Assembly: GCF_008905045.1 (NCBI RefSeq)
Contig: NZ_VWMY01000058.1
Location: 1-64,000 of the forward strand
Length of the DNA stretch: 64,000 bases
DNA from: Streptomyces albicerus
Lineage (GTDB): Bacteria; Actinomycetota; Actinomycetes; Streptomycetales; Streptomycetaceae
Reading direction: 5' to 3'
Within the stretch, counting starts at the first letter, position 1. Each line of letters begins with the position of its first letter. Positions 44,031 to 52,586 of this stretch are shown piece after piece. Position numbers and translations under genes: made by a program. The notes beneath the pieces are model-generated. The model worked only from the letters and a program-made list of their open reading frames with translations, searched no databases and was not told the DNA's origin.

Positions 44031-44062
44031 CCCCAACCCCTCGCTCCGTGAGCACGATGCCC

Positions 44063-44090
44063 CGACGATCGACGATCGACGATCGACGAC
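44063..44090. repeat. Tandem 7-bp repeat (x4)
   Basis: CGACGAT repeated three times, then CGACGAC, in the 128-base divergent gap between the oxidoreductase and exporter genes. It could vary promoter spacing by slippage. Confidence 0.8.
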
Positions 44091-44158
44091 TCGATGGTCT
44101 CGACCACCTGTACGAGCTGAGAGCATAGGTGCCGGAATCCACACACAGGGAGGGGCAC

Positions 44159-45562
44159 ATGCCCGAGCGTGGCCGCACCACGCGGGACCAGGACGGCCCG
44201 GAGGGGCACATACCGAACGCGGCGGTCACCGAAGCGGTCTCCGAGACGGTCACCGAGGCAGTCTCCGAAGAGGGCGCGACCGCCGCAGCGACCGCCGCCG
44301 GGACCACCGCCTCGTCGATACCGGTACCGCCGCCGGCCGCCCGCCGCTCCGTGGGGCTCCTGGTCACTCTCATCCTCGGCGGCCTCACCGCCGTACCGCC
44401 GCTGTCCATCGACATGTACCTCCCGGCGCTCCCGGAGGTCACCGACGCGCTGCACGCGTCCGCGGCCACCGTGCAGCTGACGCTCACCGCGTGCCTCACG
44501 GGCATGGCGCTCGGGCAGCTGGTCGTCGGGCCGATGAGCGACAAGTGGGGGCGCCGCCGGCCGCTGATCGCCGGGCTGCTCGTCTACATCGTCGCCACCG
44601 CCGTCTGCGCGTTCGCGCCCACCATCGAACTCCTCGTCGCCTTCCGGCTGCTCCAGGGCCTCGCGGGCGCGGCCGGAATCGTGATCGCGCGGGCCGTCGT
44701 ACGCGACCTGTACGACGGCGTGGACATGGCGCGGTTCTTCTCCACGCTCATGCTGATCTCCGGAGTCGCGCCGATCATCGCGCCGCTCATCGGCGGGCAG
44801 GTGCTGCGGATCACCGACTGGCGGGGCGTCTTCTTCATCCTGACCGCCGTCGGGATCGTGCTGACCGCCGTCGTGTGGCGGCTGCTGCCCGAGACGCTCG
44901 CGCCCGAGCAGCGGCACGGCGGCGGCGTCGCGGAGGCCCTGCGCACGATGCGCGGACTGCTCGCGGACCGCGTCTTCACCGGTTACATGCTCGCGGGCGG
45001 CTTCGCCTTCGCGGCGCTCTTCGCGTACGTCTCCGCCTCGCCGTTCGTGATCCAGGAGATCTACGGCGCCTCCCCGCAGACGTACAGCATTCTCTTCGGC
45101 GTCAATTCGGTCGGGCTGGTGGCCGCCGGCCAGATCAACGGCAAGATCCTCGTCGGCCGGGTCAGCCTGGACAAGGTGCTCGCGGTCGGCCTCGGGACCA
45201 TCACCGCCGCGTCGGCCGCGCTGCTCCTGATGTCCACGGGTGTCTTCGGCGAGGTGGGGCTCGTCCCGATCGCCGTAGGCCTGTTCGTGTTGATGTCCGC
45301 GATGGGCCTGTGCATGCCCAACACCAACGCGCTCGCCCTCATGCGCACCCGGCATGCGGCGGGCTCCGCCTCCGCCCTCCTCGGCACCTCCTCCTTCCTC
45401 ATCGGTGCGATCGCATCACCCCTGGTCGGCATCGCCGGGGAGCACACGGCCGTCCCGATGGCCGTCGTCCAGTTGGCGTGTGCACTGGTGGCCGTCGGCT
45501 GCTTCGTGGCACTGTGCCGTCCCTGGCGGAGTCAGGCGGACGTGAAGGGAGCGGACAGCTGA
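44159..45562 (+). CDS. Bcr/CflA-family MFS drug exporter
   Basis: A 467-residue twelve-span major facilitator starting at ATG 44159 (GGGAGGGG upstream). It has a 50-residue Ala/Glu-rich cytoplasmic head that most Bcr proteins lack. The family motifs are DMYLPALPEVTDAL in span 1 and the loop GPMSDKWGRRRPLIAG between spans 2 and 3. It exports bicyclomycin-, chloramphenicol- or sulfonamide-like drugs by proton exchange. The following serine hydrolase overlaps its end, suggesting co-transcription. Confidence 0.92.
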   Translation: MPERGRTTRDQDGPEGHIPNAAVTEAVSETVTEAVSEEGATAAATAAGTTASSIPVPPPAARRSVGLLVTLILGGLTAVPPLSIDMYLPALPEVTDALHASAATVQLTLTACLTGMALGQLVVGPMSDKWGRRRPLIAGLLVYIVATAVCAFAPTIELLVAFRLLQGLAGAAGIVIARAVVRDLYDGVDMARFFSTLMLISGVAPIIAPLIGGQVLRITDWRGVFFILTAVGIVLTAVVWRLLPETLAPEQRHGGGVAEALRTMRGLLADRVFTGYMLAGGFAFAALFAYVSASPFVIQEIYGASPQTYSILFGVNSVGLVAAGQINGKILVGRVSLDKVLAVGLGTITAASAALLLMSTGVFGEVGLVPIAVGLFVLMSAMGLCMPNTNALALMRTRHAAGSASALLGTSSFLIGAIASPLVGIAGEHTAVPMAVVQLACALVAVGCFVALCRPWRSQADVKGADS

Positions 45563-46707
45563 GCGCACCGAGACTGCGGCCCGGCACACCGGAACGTGCC
45601 GGGCTCGACCCGGATGAACTGGCTCATCTGGTACGGGAGTTCCACCGGCTCACCGACGGGGACCGGCCCTGGGCCGCCGGTGCCGTACTGGTCGCCGGGC
45701 GCGGGCCCGTGATCGCCGTCGAGGAGGCGGCGGGGTGGGCGGTGCGGTACGCCGCGTACGACGAGGCGACGGGCACGGGCGTGCAGCTGCCGCGCCGGGA
45801 CCGGGTGCCGATGACCGCGCACACCGCCTTCGACCTGGCATCCCTCACCAAGCTCTTCACGAGCGTGGCCGCGGTGCAGCAGCTGGAGCGCGGCACGCTC
45901 GGCATCGACGCACGGGTGGGCGCGTATCTGCCGGACTTCACCGCGGCAGCCGAGTACGGCATCACCGTGCGGCACCTGCTCACCCACACCTCCGGACTGC
46001 GGCCCGAACTCCCGCTGTACGACTGCCCGGACGACAGGGCGCGGCGCGCGCTGCTGCGGGCCGAGGAACCGGTGACGGCGCCCGGCGGCGCGTACGGCTA
46101 CTCGGACCTCAACATGCTGCTCCTCCAGCACGTCCTGGAGAGGCTCACCCGGCGCCCGCTCGACGTCCTCGTCCGGGACGGCATCACGCGGCCGCTCGGT
46201 ATGACGGCCACCGGCTTCGGACCCTGCCCGGACGCGGCGGCGACCGAGGACCAGCGACGCCCCTGGGCCAAGGCGGACCGGGGCATGCTGCGGGGCGAGG
46301 TCCACGACGAGAACGCGTGGGCCCTCGGCGGCGTCGCCGGCCACGCCGGCCTCTTCTCGACGGCGGGCGACCTGGCGGTCTTCTGCCGCACCCTGCTGGC
46401 GGGCGGCTCCTACGGCACGGCCCGGATCCTCGGCCCCGACTACGTCGAACTCCTCCTCTCCCCACCCGGCCTGGGTTTCGCCCTCGACCAGCCCTGGTTC
46501 ATGGGCGACCTCGCCGGCCACGGCGCCGCGGGCCACACGGGCTTCACGGGCACGTCCCTGGTACTGGACCCGTCGACGGACACGTTCCTGGTGCTCCTGG
46601 CGAACACGGTCCACCCACGGCGCGGGCCCGCGGACAACGGCCCGCGCGCGGCGGCGGCGACGCGGCTGGCGCGGGCGGTGCGGGGCGTGAGCGGTGCGGG
46701 GGCATGA
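45514..46707 (+). CDS. Serine hydrolase (class C beta-lactamase fold)
   Basis: About 397 residues if GTG 45514 is the start; the true start is uncertain, since no ATG or GTG with a good ribosome site exists and a CTG at 45559 sits after AAGGGAG. The active-site SxxK is in FDLASLTKLFTS, YSD in YGYSDLNMLL and the third motif HTGFTGTS near the end. No signal peptide is visible. Such proteins act as esterases or peptidases. The gene overlaps or abuts the exporter gene. Confidence 0.85.
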   Translation: MPSLAESGGREGSGQLSAPRLRPGTPERAGLDPDELAHLVREFHRLTDGDRPWAAGAVLVAGRGPVIAVEEAAGWAVRYAAYDEATGTGVQLPRRDRVPMTAHTAFDLASLTKLFTSVAAVQQLERGTLGIDARVGAYLPDFTAAAEYGITVRHLLTHTSGLRPELPLYDCPDDRARRALLRAEEPVTAPGGAYGYSDLNMLLLQHVLERLTRRPLDVLVRDGITRPLGMTATGFGPCPDAAATEDQRRPWAKADRGMLRGEVHDENAWALGGVAGHAGLFSTAGDLAVFCRTLLAGGSYGTARILGPDYVELLLSPPGLGFALDQPWFMGDLAGHGAAGHTGFTGTSLVLDPSTDTFLVLLANTVHPRRGPADNGPRAAAATRLARAVRGVSGAGA

Positions 46708-46835
46708 GAGCGGTGCGCTGGTCTGTGAGCGGTGATCCCGTCTTTGTGAGCGGTGATCTCGTCGGCGGGCGCCGCGCTGTTCGTGAGCACGGCTCTCTTC
46801 TGCGAGCGCCGCTCCCGAGGGAGAGCACCGCTCTC
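46687..46835. repeat. 19-bp periodic dyad array, block 2 (promoter of the Rsm22-like gene)
   Basis: Eight units with conserved GAGC-N3-G(C/A)TC cores begin at 46689, 46708, 46727, 46748, 46767, 46785, 46804 and 46823 (spacing 18-21, mostly 19). The last three are full dyads. The array runs from the end of the serine hydrolase gene to 35 bases before GTG 46871. Confidence 0.75.
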
Positions 46836-46870
46836 CCTCCCCACTCCGCCACCCCTCGTAGAATTCCCCC

Positions 46871-47866
46871 GTGACCGCCCCCGTTTCCCCAGCTGAGACC
46901 CTGCGTGCCGCCCTGGCGGGGCTGCTCGACGGGCTGCCGCCCAAAGCAGCCGCGCAGGCCGTCGAGCGGCTGATCGTGAACTACCGGGGGACCACCCCGA
47001 CCGACGCCCCGATCCTGCGCGACCGCGCGGACGTGGCCGCGTACGCCGCGTACCGGATGCCCGCGACCTTCGAGGCGGTACGGGCCGCGCTGGACGCCTT
47101 CTCGGAGGTGGTGCCGGAGTGGACGCCGGGCAGCCATGTGGACGTGGGTGGCGGTACAGGTGCGGCGACCTGGGCCGTGAGCGCGACCTGGGGCGAGGAG
47201 CGGCCGGTGACCGTGCTCGACTGGGCCGAGCCCGCGCTCGTCCTCGGCCGGGAACTCGCCTCGCGCAACCCGCTGTTGAAGTCCGCCGAGTGGCGCCGCT
47301 CTCGTATCGGAGCGGCGCTCACCATCGAGAGCACCGATCTCGTCACGGTGTCGTATGTCCTCGGTGAGCTGACCGAGGACGCCCGTACCGCCGTCGTGGA
47401 CGCCGCGGCGACCGCCGCCCAGGCCGTCGTGATCGTCGAACCCGGCACCCCGGACGGGTACGCCCGTGTCATCGAGGCCCGCGACCGGCTCATCGGTGCC
47501 GGATTCCACGTCGCCGCGCCCTGCCCGCACAGCGCCGCCTGTCCCATCGTGGCCGGCGAGGACTGGTGTCACTTCTCGGCCCGGGTCAGTCGTTCCTCGC
47601 TGCACCGGCAGGTCAAGGGTGGCTCGCTGGCGTACGAGGACGAGAAGTTCAGCTATGTCGCCGCCACGCGGTTCCCGGTGACTCCGGTGCCCTCGCGGGT
47701 CGTGCGGCGGCCGCAGATCCGTAAGGGGCAGGTGCTGCTCGACCTGTGCGAGGCCGACGAGTTGCTGCGCCGCTCGACCGTGACAAAGCGCCACGGCCTC
47801 CTCTACAAGGCGGCCCGCGACGCGGACTGGGGCGACGCGTGGCCGCCCCCGGACCACCCGTCGTGA
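46871..47866 (+). CDS. Rsm22-family small-subunit rRNA methyltransferase-like protein
   Basis: A 331-residue SAM-dependent methyltransferase from GTG 46871. SAM motif I is HVDVGGGTGAATWAV near residue 90, with VLDWAEPAL after it. A cysteine cluster HVAAPCPHSAACPI near 220 plus DWCHF resembles the metal/Fe-S site of Rsm22 proteins, which act on 12S/16S rRNA during small-subunit assembly. The C-terminal region is basic. Part of the 19-bp repeat family is embedded in the coding sequence (47289-47341). Confidence 0.87.
   Translation: MTAPVSPAETLRAALAGLLDGLPPKAAAQAVERLIVNYRGTTPTDAPILRDRADVAAYAAYRMPATFEAVRAALDAFSEVVPEWTPGSHVDVGGGTGAATWAVSATWGEERPVTVLDWAEPALVLGRELASRNPLLKSAEWRRSRIGAALTIESTDLVTVSYVLGELTEDARTAVVDAAATAAQAVVIVEPGTPDGYARVIEARDRLIGAGFHVAAPCPHSAACPIVAGEDWCHFSARVSRSSLHRQVKGGSLAYEDEKFSYVAATRFPVTPVPSRVVRRPQIRKGQVLLDLCEADELLRRSTVTKRHGLLYKAARDADWGDAWPPPDHPS
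47289..47341. repeat. 19-bp periodic dyad array, block 3 (inside the Rsm22-like gene)
   Basis: Three degenerate units at 47289, 47308 and 47327 (AGTGGC-GCC-GCTCTC, CGGAGC-GGC-GCTCAC, GAGAGC-ACC-GATCTC), exactly 19 bp apart, the same family as the arrays at 43340 and 46687. Confidence 0.65.
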
Positions 47867-47903
47867 TCCGCATGGGCTTCTTTCGCCCCCGCCGGCTGGA
47901 AAT

Positions 47904-47963
47904 CAGCCCCTCCGGCGTTTGAGGAGCGGGGTCTGGGGCGGAGCCCCAGAAGGATGGGACGGG
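47904..47963. repeat. Streptomyces intergenic repeat of a second family, with hairpin
   Basis: CAGCCCCTCCGGCGTTTGAG followed by GGGGTCTGGGGCGGAGCCCC and GGACGGG. TCTGGGGC and GCCCCAGA (47932-47950) form a perfect 8-bp stem with a 3-base loop. I recognise this as a common Streptomyces intergenic element. Confidence 0.7.
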
Positions 47964-48044
47964 TAGGGGCGGCGGGGGCGAGAACCATCGCCCAAGGCGC
48001 CCTCGGCGAGACGTAGCGTCTTGTCGGGCTGGTAGATTCGACGC

Positions 48045-48701
48045 ATGGCACAGACGCCCGCCAAGCCCCCGCAGAGGCCCGCCCCCGACTCCACCCGCCG
48101 CAGCGAGAAGTCCCGCCGCGCGATCTACGACGCCGCCCTCGCCCTCGTCGGCGAGGTCGGCTACCCCAAGACCACGATCGAGGGCATCGCCGCCCGCGCC
48201 GGGGTCGGCAAACAGACGATCTACCGGTGGTGGTCGTCGAAGGCCGAGGTCCTGCTCGAGGCGTTCATCGACCTGAGCGCCCAGGCGGCGGAGGCCGCGG
48301 CCCGGCCCGAGGTCATCGGCGGGGCGGCGGAGTACGAGATCCCGGACACCGGCGATCTGGAGGCCGACCTCAAGGCGGTCCTGCGTGCCACCGTCGACGA
48401 ACTGCTCGACCCCAAGTTCGAGGTCCCGTCCCGCGCACTGGCGGCGGAGGGCGTCGTCAACAAGCAGGTCGGCGTGGAGTTCGTCACCAAACTCCTCGAA
48501 CCCCAGCTCCAGCTCTATGTGAAGCGCCTGCGCTCCGCCCAGGAACAGGGCGCCGTACGCCCCGACATCGACCCGCGCATCGCCCTGGAGCTCTTCGTCT
48601 CGCCGCTCGCCCAGCGCTGGCTCCAGTACACCGGCCCGATCACGTACGAGTACACGGACAAGCTCGTCGAGTACGCCCTCTACGGCCTCGCTCCACGCTG
48701 A
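48045..48701 (+). CDS. TetR-family transcriptional regulator
   Basis: A 218-residue regulator. A basic N-terminal tail precedes the HTH domain (RRAIYDAALALVGEVGYPKT, then GIAARAGVGKQTIYRWWSSK), and a helical ligand domain carries the segment LDPKFEVPSRALAAEG. Its 3' end overlaps the convergent GDPD gene by 22 bases. The target is unknown. Confidence 0.9.
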   Translation: MAQTPAKPPQRPAPDSTRRSEKSRRAIYDAALALVGEVGYPKTTIEGIAARAGVGKQTIYRWWSSKAEVLLEAFIDLSAQAAEAAARPEVIGGAAEYEIPDTGDLEADLKAVLRATVDELLDPKFEVPSRALAAEGVVNKQVGVEFVTKLLEPQLQLYVKRLRSAQEQGAVRPDIDPRIALELFVSPLAQRWLQYTGPITYEYTDKLVEYALYGLAPR

Positions 48702-49567
48702 ACCCAGGCCCTCGCACTCACCCCCGCCCGCATCCTCGCGCGCGCCCGCGCCAACCGCCCCGGCGCGTCCGTGATGATCCCGTCGCAGCCGAGCGCGAGG
48801 GCACGGTCGCGCTGGGCCGGGGTCACGACCGTGTGCGCCCACACGCGCGGGATGCCGGACCTGACCGCCCGTACGAGATCGCGGTCGCGGGCCCTGTGGT
48901 CCACGTCCAGGACGTCCACGAACGACCGCCACCGCTCGGGCCGGTCCGTACGCATCTGCCGGGCCGAACGCCACAACTGCGAGAGCAGGCCCAGGCGATG
49001 GGCGCGCGACGCCACCGCCGGTCGGTTGGAGTTGACCAGCACCGAGTGGGTCAGACCGCGTGCCTTGATCATCGCGGCGAGAGTGCGCAGGCTCGACGGA
49101 TCCTTGGCCTCCAGCATCAGCACCACCCGCCCGCCGAATCGGTCCAGCACCTCGGCGAGCGTCGGCGGCCGCTCCGAACGCCAGCTGCCCGGCAGTGCGG
49201 CCCTGGGGCGCAGCCGGACTCCCTGCCAGTCGCGCCGGTCGAGCGCGTGCACCGGACCGCCCGTGGAGGTGGTGCGGTTCAGGGTCGCGTCGTGCATGAC
49301 CACCATGGTCCCGTCGCGCAGCATCCGGGTGTCCAGGTCGAGCACTTGGGCCGTACCGCGCTCGTACGCGGCTCTGAGGCCCGACATGCTGTTCTCGGGG
49401 ACCTCCCGGGCGCCGCCGCGGTGCGCGGTGTAGACGACGCGGGGGAGCGCGGCCACCGTCAGCGCGTGGCCGGCGCTCCATTCGAGCGGAGTGAGCGTGC
49501 TGCCCTGTCCCGCGAGGGCCAGCGATGTGAGACCGGCGATACCCCTCAGCGCAGTCCGTGTGACCAT
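48680..49567 (-). CDS. Glycerophosphodiester phosphodiesterase-family protein
   Basis: A 295-residue GDPD TIM barrel starting at ATG 49567 (MVTRTALRGIAGLTSLALAG, a likely signal or anchor). Catalytic His and Arg are in VYTAHRGGAREVPENS, the second His in VVMHDATLNRTTSTGG, a metal Glu in LMLEAKDPS, and the closing WAHTVVTPAQRDRALALGCD with GIITDAP. It hydrolyses glycerophosphodiesters to glycerol-3-phosphate, probably at the cell surface. It converges on and overlaps the TetR gene. Confidence 0.92.
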   Translation of the reverse strand: MVTRTALRGIAGLTSLALAGQGSTLTPLEWSAGHALTVAALPRVVYTAHRGGAREVPENSMSGLRAAYERGTAQVLDLDTRMLRDGTMVVMHDATLNRTTSTGGPVHALDRRDWQGVRLRPRAALPGSWRSERPPTLAEVLDRFGGRVVLMLEAKDPSSLRTLAAMIKARGLTHSVLVNSNRPAVASRAHRLGLLSQLWRSARQMRTDRPERWRSFVDVLDVDHRARDRDLVRAVRSGIPRVWAHTVVTPAQRDRALALGCDGIITDAPGRLARARARMRAGVSARAWVQRGARP

Positions 49568-49735
49568 GGCGACACCGTAGGCGGGCAAATCATGCCAAAG
49601 TATGCAATGACACTCGATCGATGGCCCGGGCGGGCATCGCCCCACCTACCCCGGATGTGGGCTCCGGCCCCCCAGGGCGCAGGATGGTGGGACCATAGGG
49701 CATGCTGTCCGCACAACAGCGAGGCGAGGGGATCG

Positions 49736-50473
49736 ATGAGCGCAGAGATGGGCCGCCGCTCGAGCGGGCAGGGCAGGATCTCCCAGTGGCTGCGCGGTAG
49801 GCGACGTCATCCCTCGATGGCCGACGCCGGAGACGATTCCAGTCGCGAGGAACTGCTGCTTGCCGCCGCCGGAGCCGGGCTGCCGCTCGCGCCCGCCGCC
49901 CATCCCTCCGCCTACCGGTGTTCCTGTGATCGTGTCGGGTGTCCTACCCCCGCGCGGCACCCTCTCTCCTTTGCCTGGCAGACGCAGTCCACGACCGATC
50001 GGGCGCAGATCGAGCGGTGGGCCCGGCATCAGCCGTCGGCCAACTTCATCACCGCGACCGGCATGGTGCATGACGTGCTGGATGTTCCGCTGGAGGCGGG
50101 GCAGGAGGCGCTGGAGCGGTTGCTCGCGTCCGGTGTCGAGGTGGGGCCCGTGGCTCAGTCCGGGGGTGACCGGATGCTCTTCTTCACTGCCACGCGGGGG
50201 ACGCCTGAGGACGAGGACGAGTGGTGGCCGTGCGAGTTGGACTGTCATCCGGAGACGATGGATGAGCATCCTGGGTTGCGGTGGCACTGTCGGGGGTCTT
50301 ATGTGCTGGTGCCGCCTGCGCAGTTGCCCGGCGAGCTGACGGTGGAGTGGGTGCGGGGGCCTGAGCATCCCCTGCCGGATCCGTTGTCGATGCTTGAGGT
50401 GCTTACCGATGAGTGTGCTCGGTATGCGGGGGTAGAGCGGGATCATGTTGCGGCGTGGCCCCTTCGGGGCTGA
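49736..50473 (+). CDS. Bifunctional DNA primase/polymerase (prim-pol) N-terminal-domain protein
   Basis: A 245-residue protein with GAGGGG before ATG 49736. The prim-pol landmarks are LPLAPAAHPSAYRCSCDRVG (Cys motif), the pattern IERWARHQPSANFITATG and the metal residues in VHDVLDVPLEAGQEAL. No helicase domain is attached. Stand-alone proteins of this type are common in Streptomyces chromosomes, and their role (repair priming or plasmid legacy) is not settled. Codon use drifts to T/G-rich third positions toward the end. Confidence 0.85.
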   Translation: MSAEMGRRSSGQGRISQWLRGRRRHPSMADAGDDSSREELLLAAAGAGLPLAPAAHPSAYRCSCDRVGCPTPARHPLSFAWQTQSTTDRAQIERWARHQPSANFITATGMVHDVLDVPLEAGQEALERLLASGVEVGPVAQSGGDRMLFFTATRGTPEDEDEWWPCELDCHPETMDEHPGLRWHCRGSYVLVPPAQLPGELTVEWVRGPEHPLPDPLSMLEVLTDECARYAGVERDHVAAWPLRG

Positions 50474-50498
50474 CGCCCCTGCCCCGCTGATTGCTTGT

Positions 50499-50551
50499 CT
50501 GCGGGTTGAGTTGGGCTGGTCGCGCAGTTCCCCGCGCCCCTAGAGGGGCGC
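50499..50551 (-). repeat. Dispersed intergenic repeat, copy E, with perfect hairpin
   Basis: An inverted repeat copy followed by GCGCCCCTAGAGGGGCGC (50534-50551), two perfect 8-bp arms around AG. It lies between convergent genes and is a likely bidirectional terminator. Confidence 0.85.
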
Positions 50552-50580
50552 TGCCGAACCCGCGTTCCTAAAAGGGTCCC

Positions 50581-51585
50581 TTACTCGCCCTTCGCCGCCG
50601 TCAACCCCTGGATCCTGCTCAAGAACTCCACCTGTTGGTTCGCCGCGCCCTTCGGTGGGTCCAGTACCGCCTGGTTGGAGATGGATTCCAGGGTGAGGGA
50701 CTGCTTGGGTTCGCCTGTCATCAAGGCCTTGACGTCGGCGTTGGTGACGTTGATGGGGACGCCCTGGGCCGCTGTCTGCTTCTGGTAGTGGCGGGTGGTG
50801 AAGAAGACGAGGGCGCCGCCGTCCGTGGTGCGCAGGCCCACCGGGGCGTAGTCGCCTGAGGTGAGGGGCTCGTCGATGTACTGCTGGGCGAGGCCGGGGC
50901 GGCTCGCGTTCTCCGTCCGGTCGGAGCGCCACTTGGTGGTGTGGGTGCCGGGGGCGAAGATGTCGCCGCCGTCCTTGAGGTAGGTCGCGTAGTCCTGGGG
51001 CAGCCTGTTGGGCGAGACCGCCAGGTCGGCCGCGGTCGCCGTGACCGGTTCCGCCCAGCCGTCCTTGTCCTTCTTGAACTCCGGTACGTCCTCGGCGGGG
51101 ATGATCGTCAGATACGAGACCTTCCAGACCGCGTCCGCGCTGCCCCGGGTGAACACGAGGAGCCAACGGTCCTGGCCCCGGCCCTTGTTGGCCTTCGAGT
51201 CGGAGACGAACCAGCGCGGCCAGCCCGCTTTCTCGGGGATCGTGAAGTCGGTGTCGGTGAGCTTCAGCGGCACGTAGTTCGGGTTGCCGCCCGGCTGGTT
51301 CTTGTCGCCGGCCTTCAGCTTCGCGCCGTCGATGTCGCCGAGGGCACCGGTGACCCGGTCCGCGTCCAGGGACGGGTCGTTGGCCCCGTTCGCCTCGTTG
51401 TACGCGGTCGTGAAGTCCTTCAGGGCACGGGCGGCCTCGGTCTTCGTGGCGCCGGGGAGGATCTCCCGTTCCCCGTGTACCACGACACACCCGCTCGCCG
51501 TCACCGACAGCACGGTCACCGACGCCGCTGTCAGCGCGCTCCGGCCAAGCCTGCGAGGCCTACGAGGGCCGCGATCCCTGCTCAT
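50581..51585 (-). CDS. Exported lipoprotein of unknown function (efe-linked)
   Basis: A 334-residue lipoprotein with a basic N-terminus, hydrophobic core and lipobox VTASGC (Cys33). The mature part shows no enzyme motif but a conserved-looking beta-rich body (WPRWFVSDSK, WLLVFTRGSADAVWKV, GGALVFFTTRHYQKQ). It sits 149 bases downstream of efeU on the same strand and is probably read with the iron-uptake genes, though a link to iron is only positional. Confidence 0.8.
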   Translation of the reverse strand: MSRDRGPRRPRRLGRSALTAASVTVLSVTASGCVVVHGEREILPGATKTEAARALKDFTTAYNEANGANDPSLDADRVTGALGDIDGAKLKAGDKNQPGGNPNYVPLKLTDTDFTIPEKAGWPRWFVSDSKANKGRGQDRWLLVFTRGSADAVWKVSYLTIIPAEDVPEFKKDKDGWAEPVTATAADLAVSPNRLPQDYATYLKDGGDIFAPGTHTTKWRSDRTENASRPGLAQQYIDEPLTSGDYAPVGLRTTDGGALVFFTTRHYQKQTAAQGVPINVTNADVKALMTGEPKQSLTLESISNQAVLDPPKGAANQQVEFLSRIQGLTAAKGE

Positions 51586-51734
51586 CAGGTACCTTTCACC
51601 TTCCCCTTCCCGGAGGGGAACCCTACCGGGGCCGGGAAGCGCGCGGACGCCGGGATCACGTACCGCTCCCGGACTGTGATCCATCGCGCCCGCGCCGTGT
51701 TCCAGATGGTTCCAGTTCCAGATGGATGTCCGTC

Positions 51735-52583
51735 TCAGACCTCTTCCGCGACCGGCGCGGGCGTCTTCGACTTGTCCTTGCCGGGCCGCGAGGGAATCAG
51801 GAAGAAGATCAGGGTCGGCACCAAGTACGCGGTCCATACGACGACTTGGAGGACGGTCGGGTCGGGCTGGAAGTTGAAGATGCCCTTGAGGAGCGTGCCG
51901 TACCAGCTGGTCGGGTCGATGGTGTCGCTGATGTCGAAGGCCTTGTTCGTCAGGCCCGGCAGGAAGTCGGCCTCCTGCAGGTCGTGGAATCCGTACGCGA
52001 GGACGCCCGCGGCCACGACGACCAGCATGGCGCCGGTCCAGGTGAAGAACTTGGCGAGGTTGATGCGGACCGCGCCCCGGTAGAAGAGGTAGCCGAGCAC
52101 GACCGCGGTCAGGATGCCCAACAGGACGCCGATCAGCGGGGCTTCGGTGCCGTCGCTGGACGCGCGCACGGACGCCCAGACGAACAGGGCCGTCTCCAGG
52201 CCCTCGCGTCCCACGGCCAGGAACGCCGTCGCGACCAGCGCGCCCGTACCCATCTGCAGTGCCGCGTCCAGCTTGCCGTGCAGTTCGGCCTTCAGATGGC
52301 GGGCCGTCCGCCGCATCCAGAAGACCATCCACGTGACCAGGCAGACCGCGAGGATCGACAGCGAACCGCCGAGCGCCTCCTGCGCCTCGAACGTCAGCTC
52401 CTGGGAGCCGAATTCGAGTGCGCAGCCGAAGGCGAGGGCGAGTCCCACCGCGACGCCGATGCCGATCCAGACGGGCTTCAGGGCGTCCCGGCGGTCCGTC
52501 TTCACCAGGTAGGCGATGAGGATGCAGACGACGAGGCTCGCCTCGAGACCCTCGCGCAGGCCGATCAGATAGTTCGCGAACAC
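51735..52583 (-). CDS. efeU: FTR1-family iron permease (EfeU)
   Basis: A 282-residue seven-span permease with two REGLE iron-binding motifs, LIGLREGLEASLVVCIL in span 1 and AVGREGLETALFVWASV in span 4. It imports ferric iron delivered by EfeO after EfeB chemistry. It starts at ATG 52583, three bases past the efeB stop, so it is tightly coupled. The C-terminal tail is Lys/Pro-rich and cytoplasmic. Confidence 0.95.
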   Translation of the reverse strand: MFANYLIGLREGLEASLVVCILIAYLVKTDRRDALKPVWIGIGVAVGLALAFGCALEFGSQELTFEAQEALGGSLSILAVCLVTWMVFWMRRTARHLKAELHGKLDAALQMGTGALVATAFLAVGREGLETALFVWASVRASSDGTEAPLIGVLLGILTAVVLGYLFYRGAVRINLAKFFTWTGAMLVVVAAGVLAYGFHDLQEADFLPGLTNKAFDISDTIDPTSWYGTLLKGIFNFQPDPTVLQVVVWTAYLVPTLIFFLIPSRPGKDKSKTPAPVAEEV

Positions 52584-52586
52584 GGC

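Noticed and set aside
43540..46707. A 1055-residue frame running through three genes
   Set aside because: Only its last 400 residues (serine hydrolase) have recognisable motifs; the rest lies antisense to the oxidoreductase gene and out of frame with the exporter gene.
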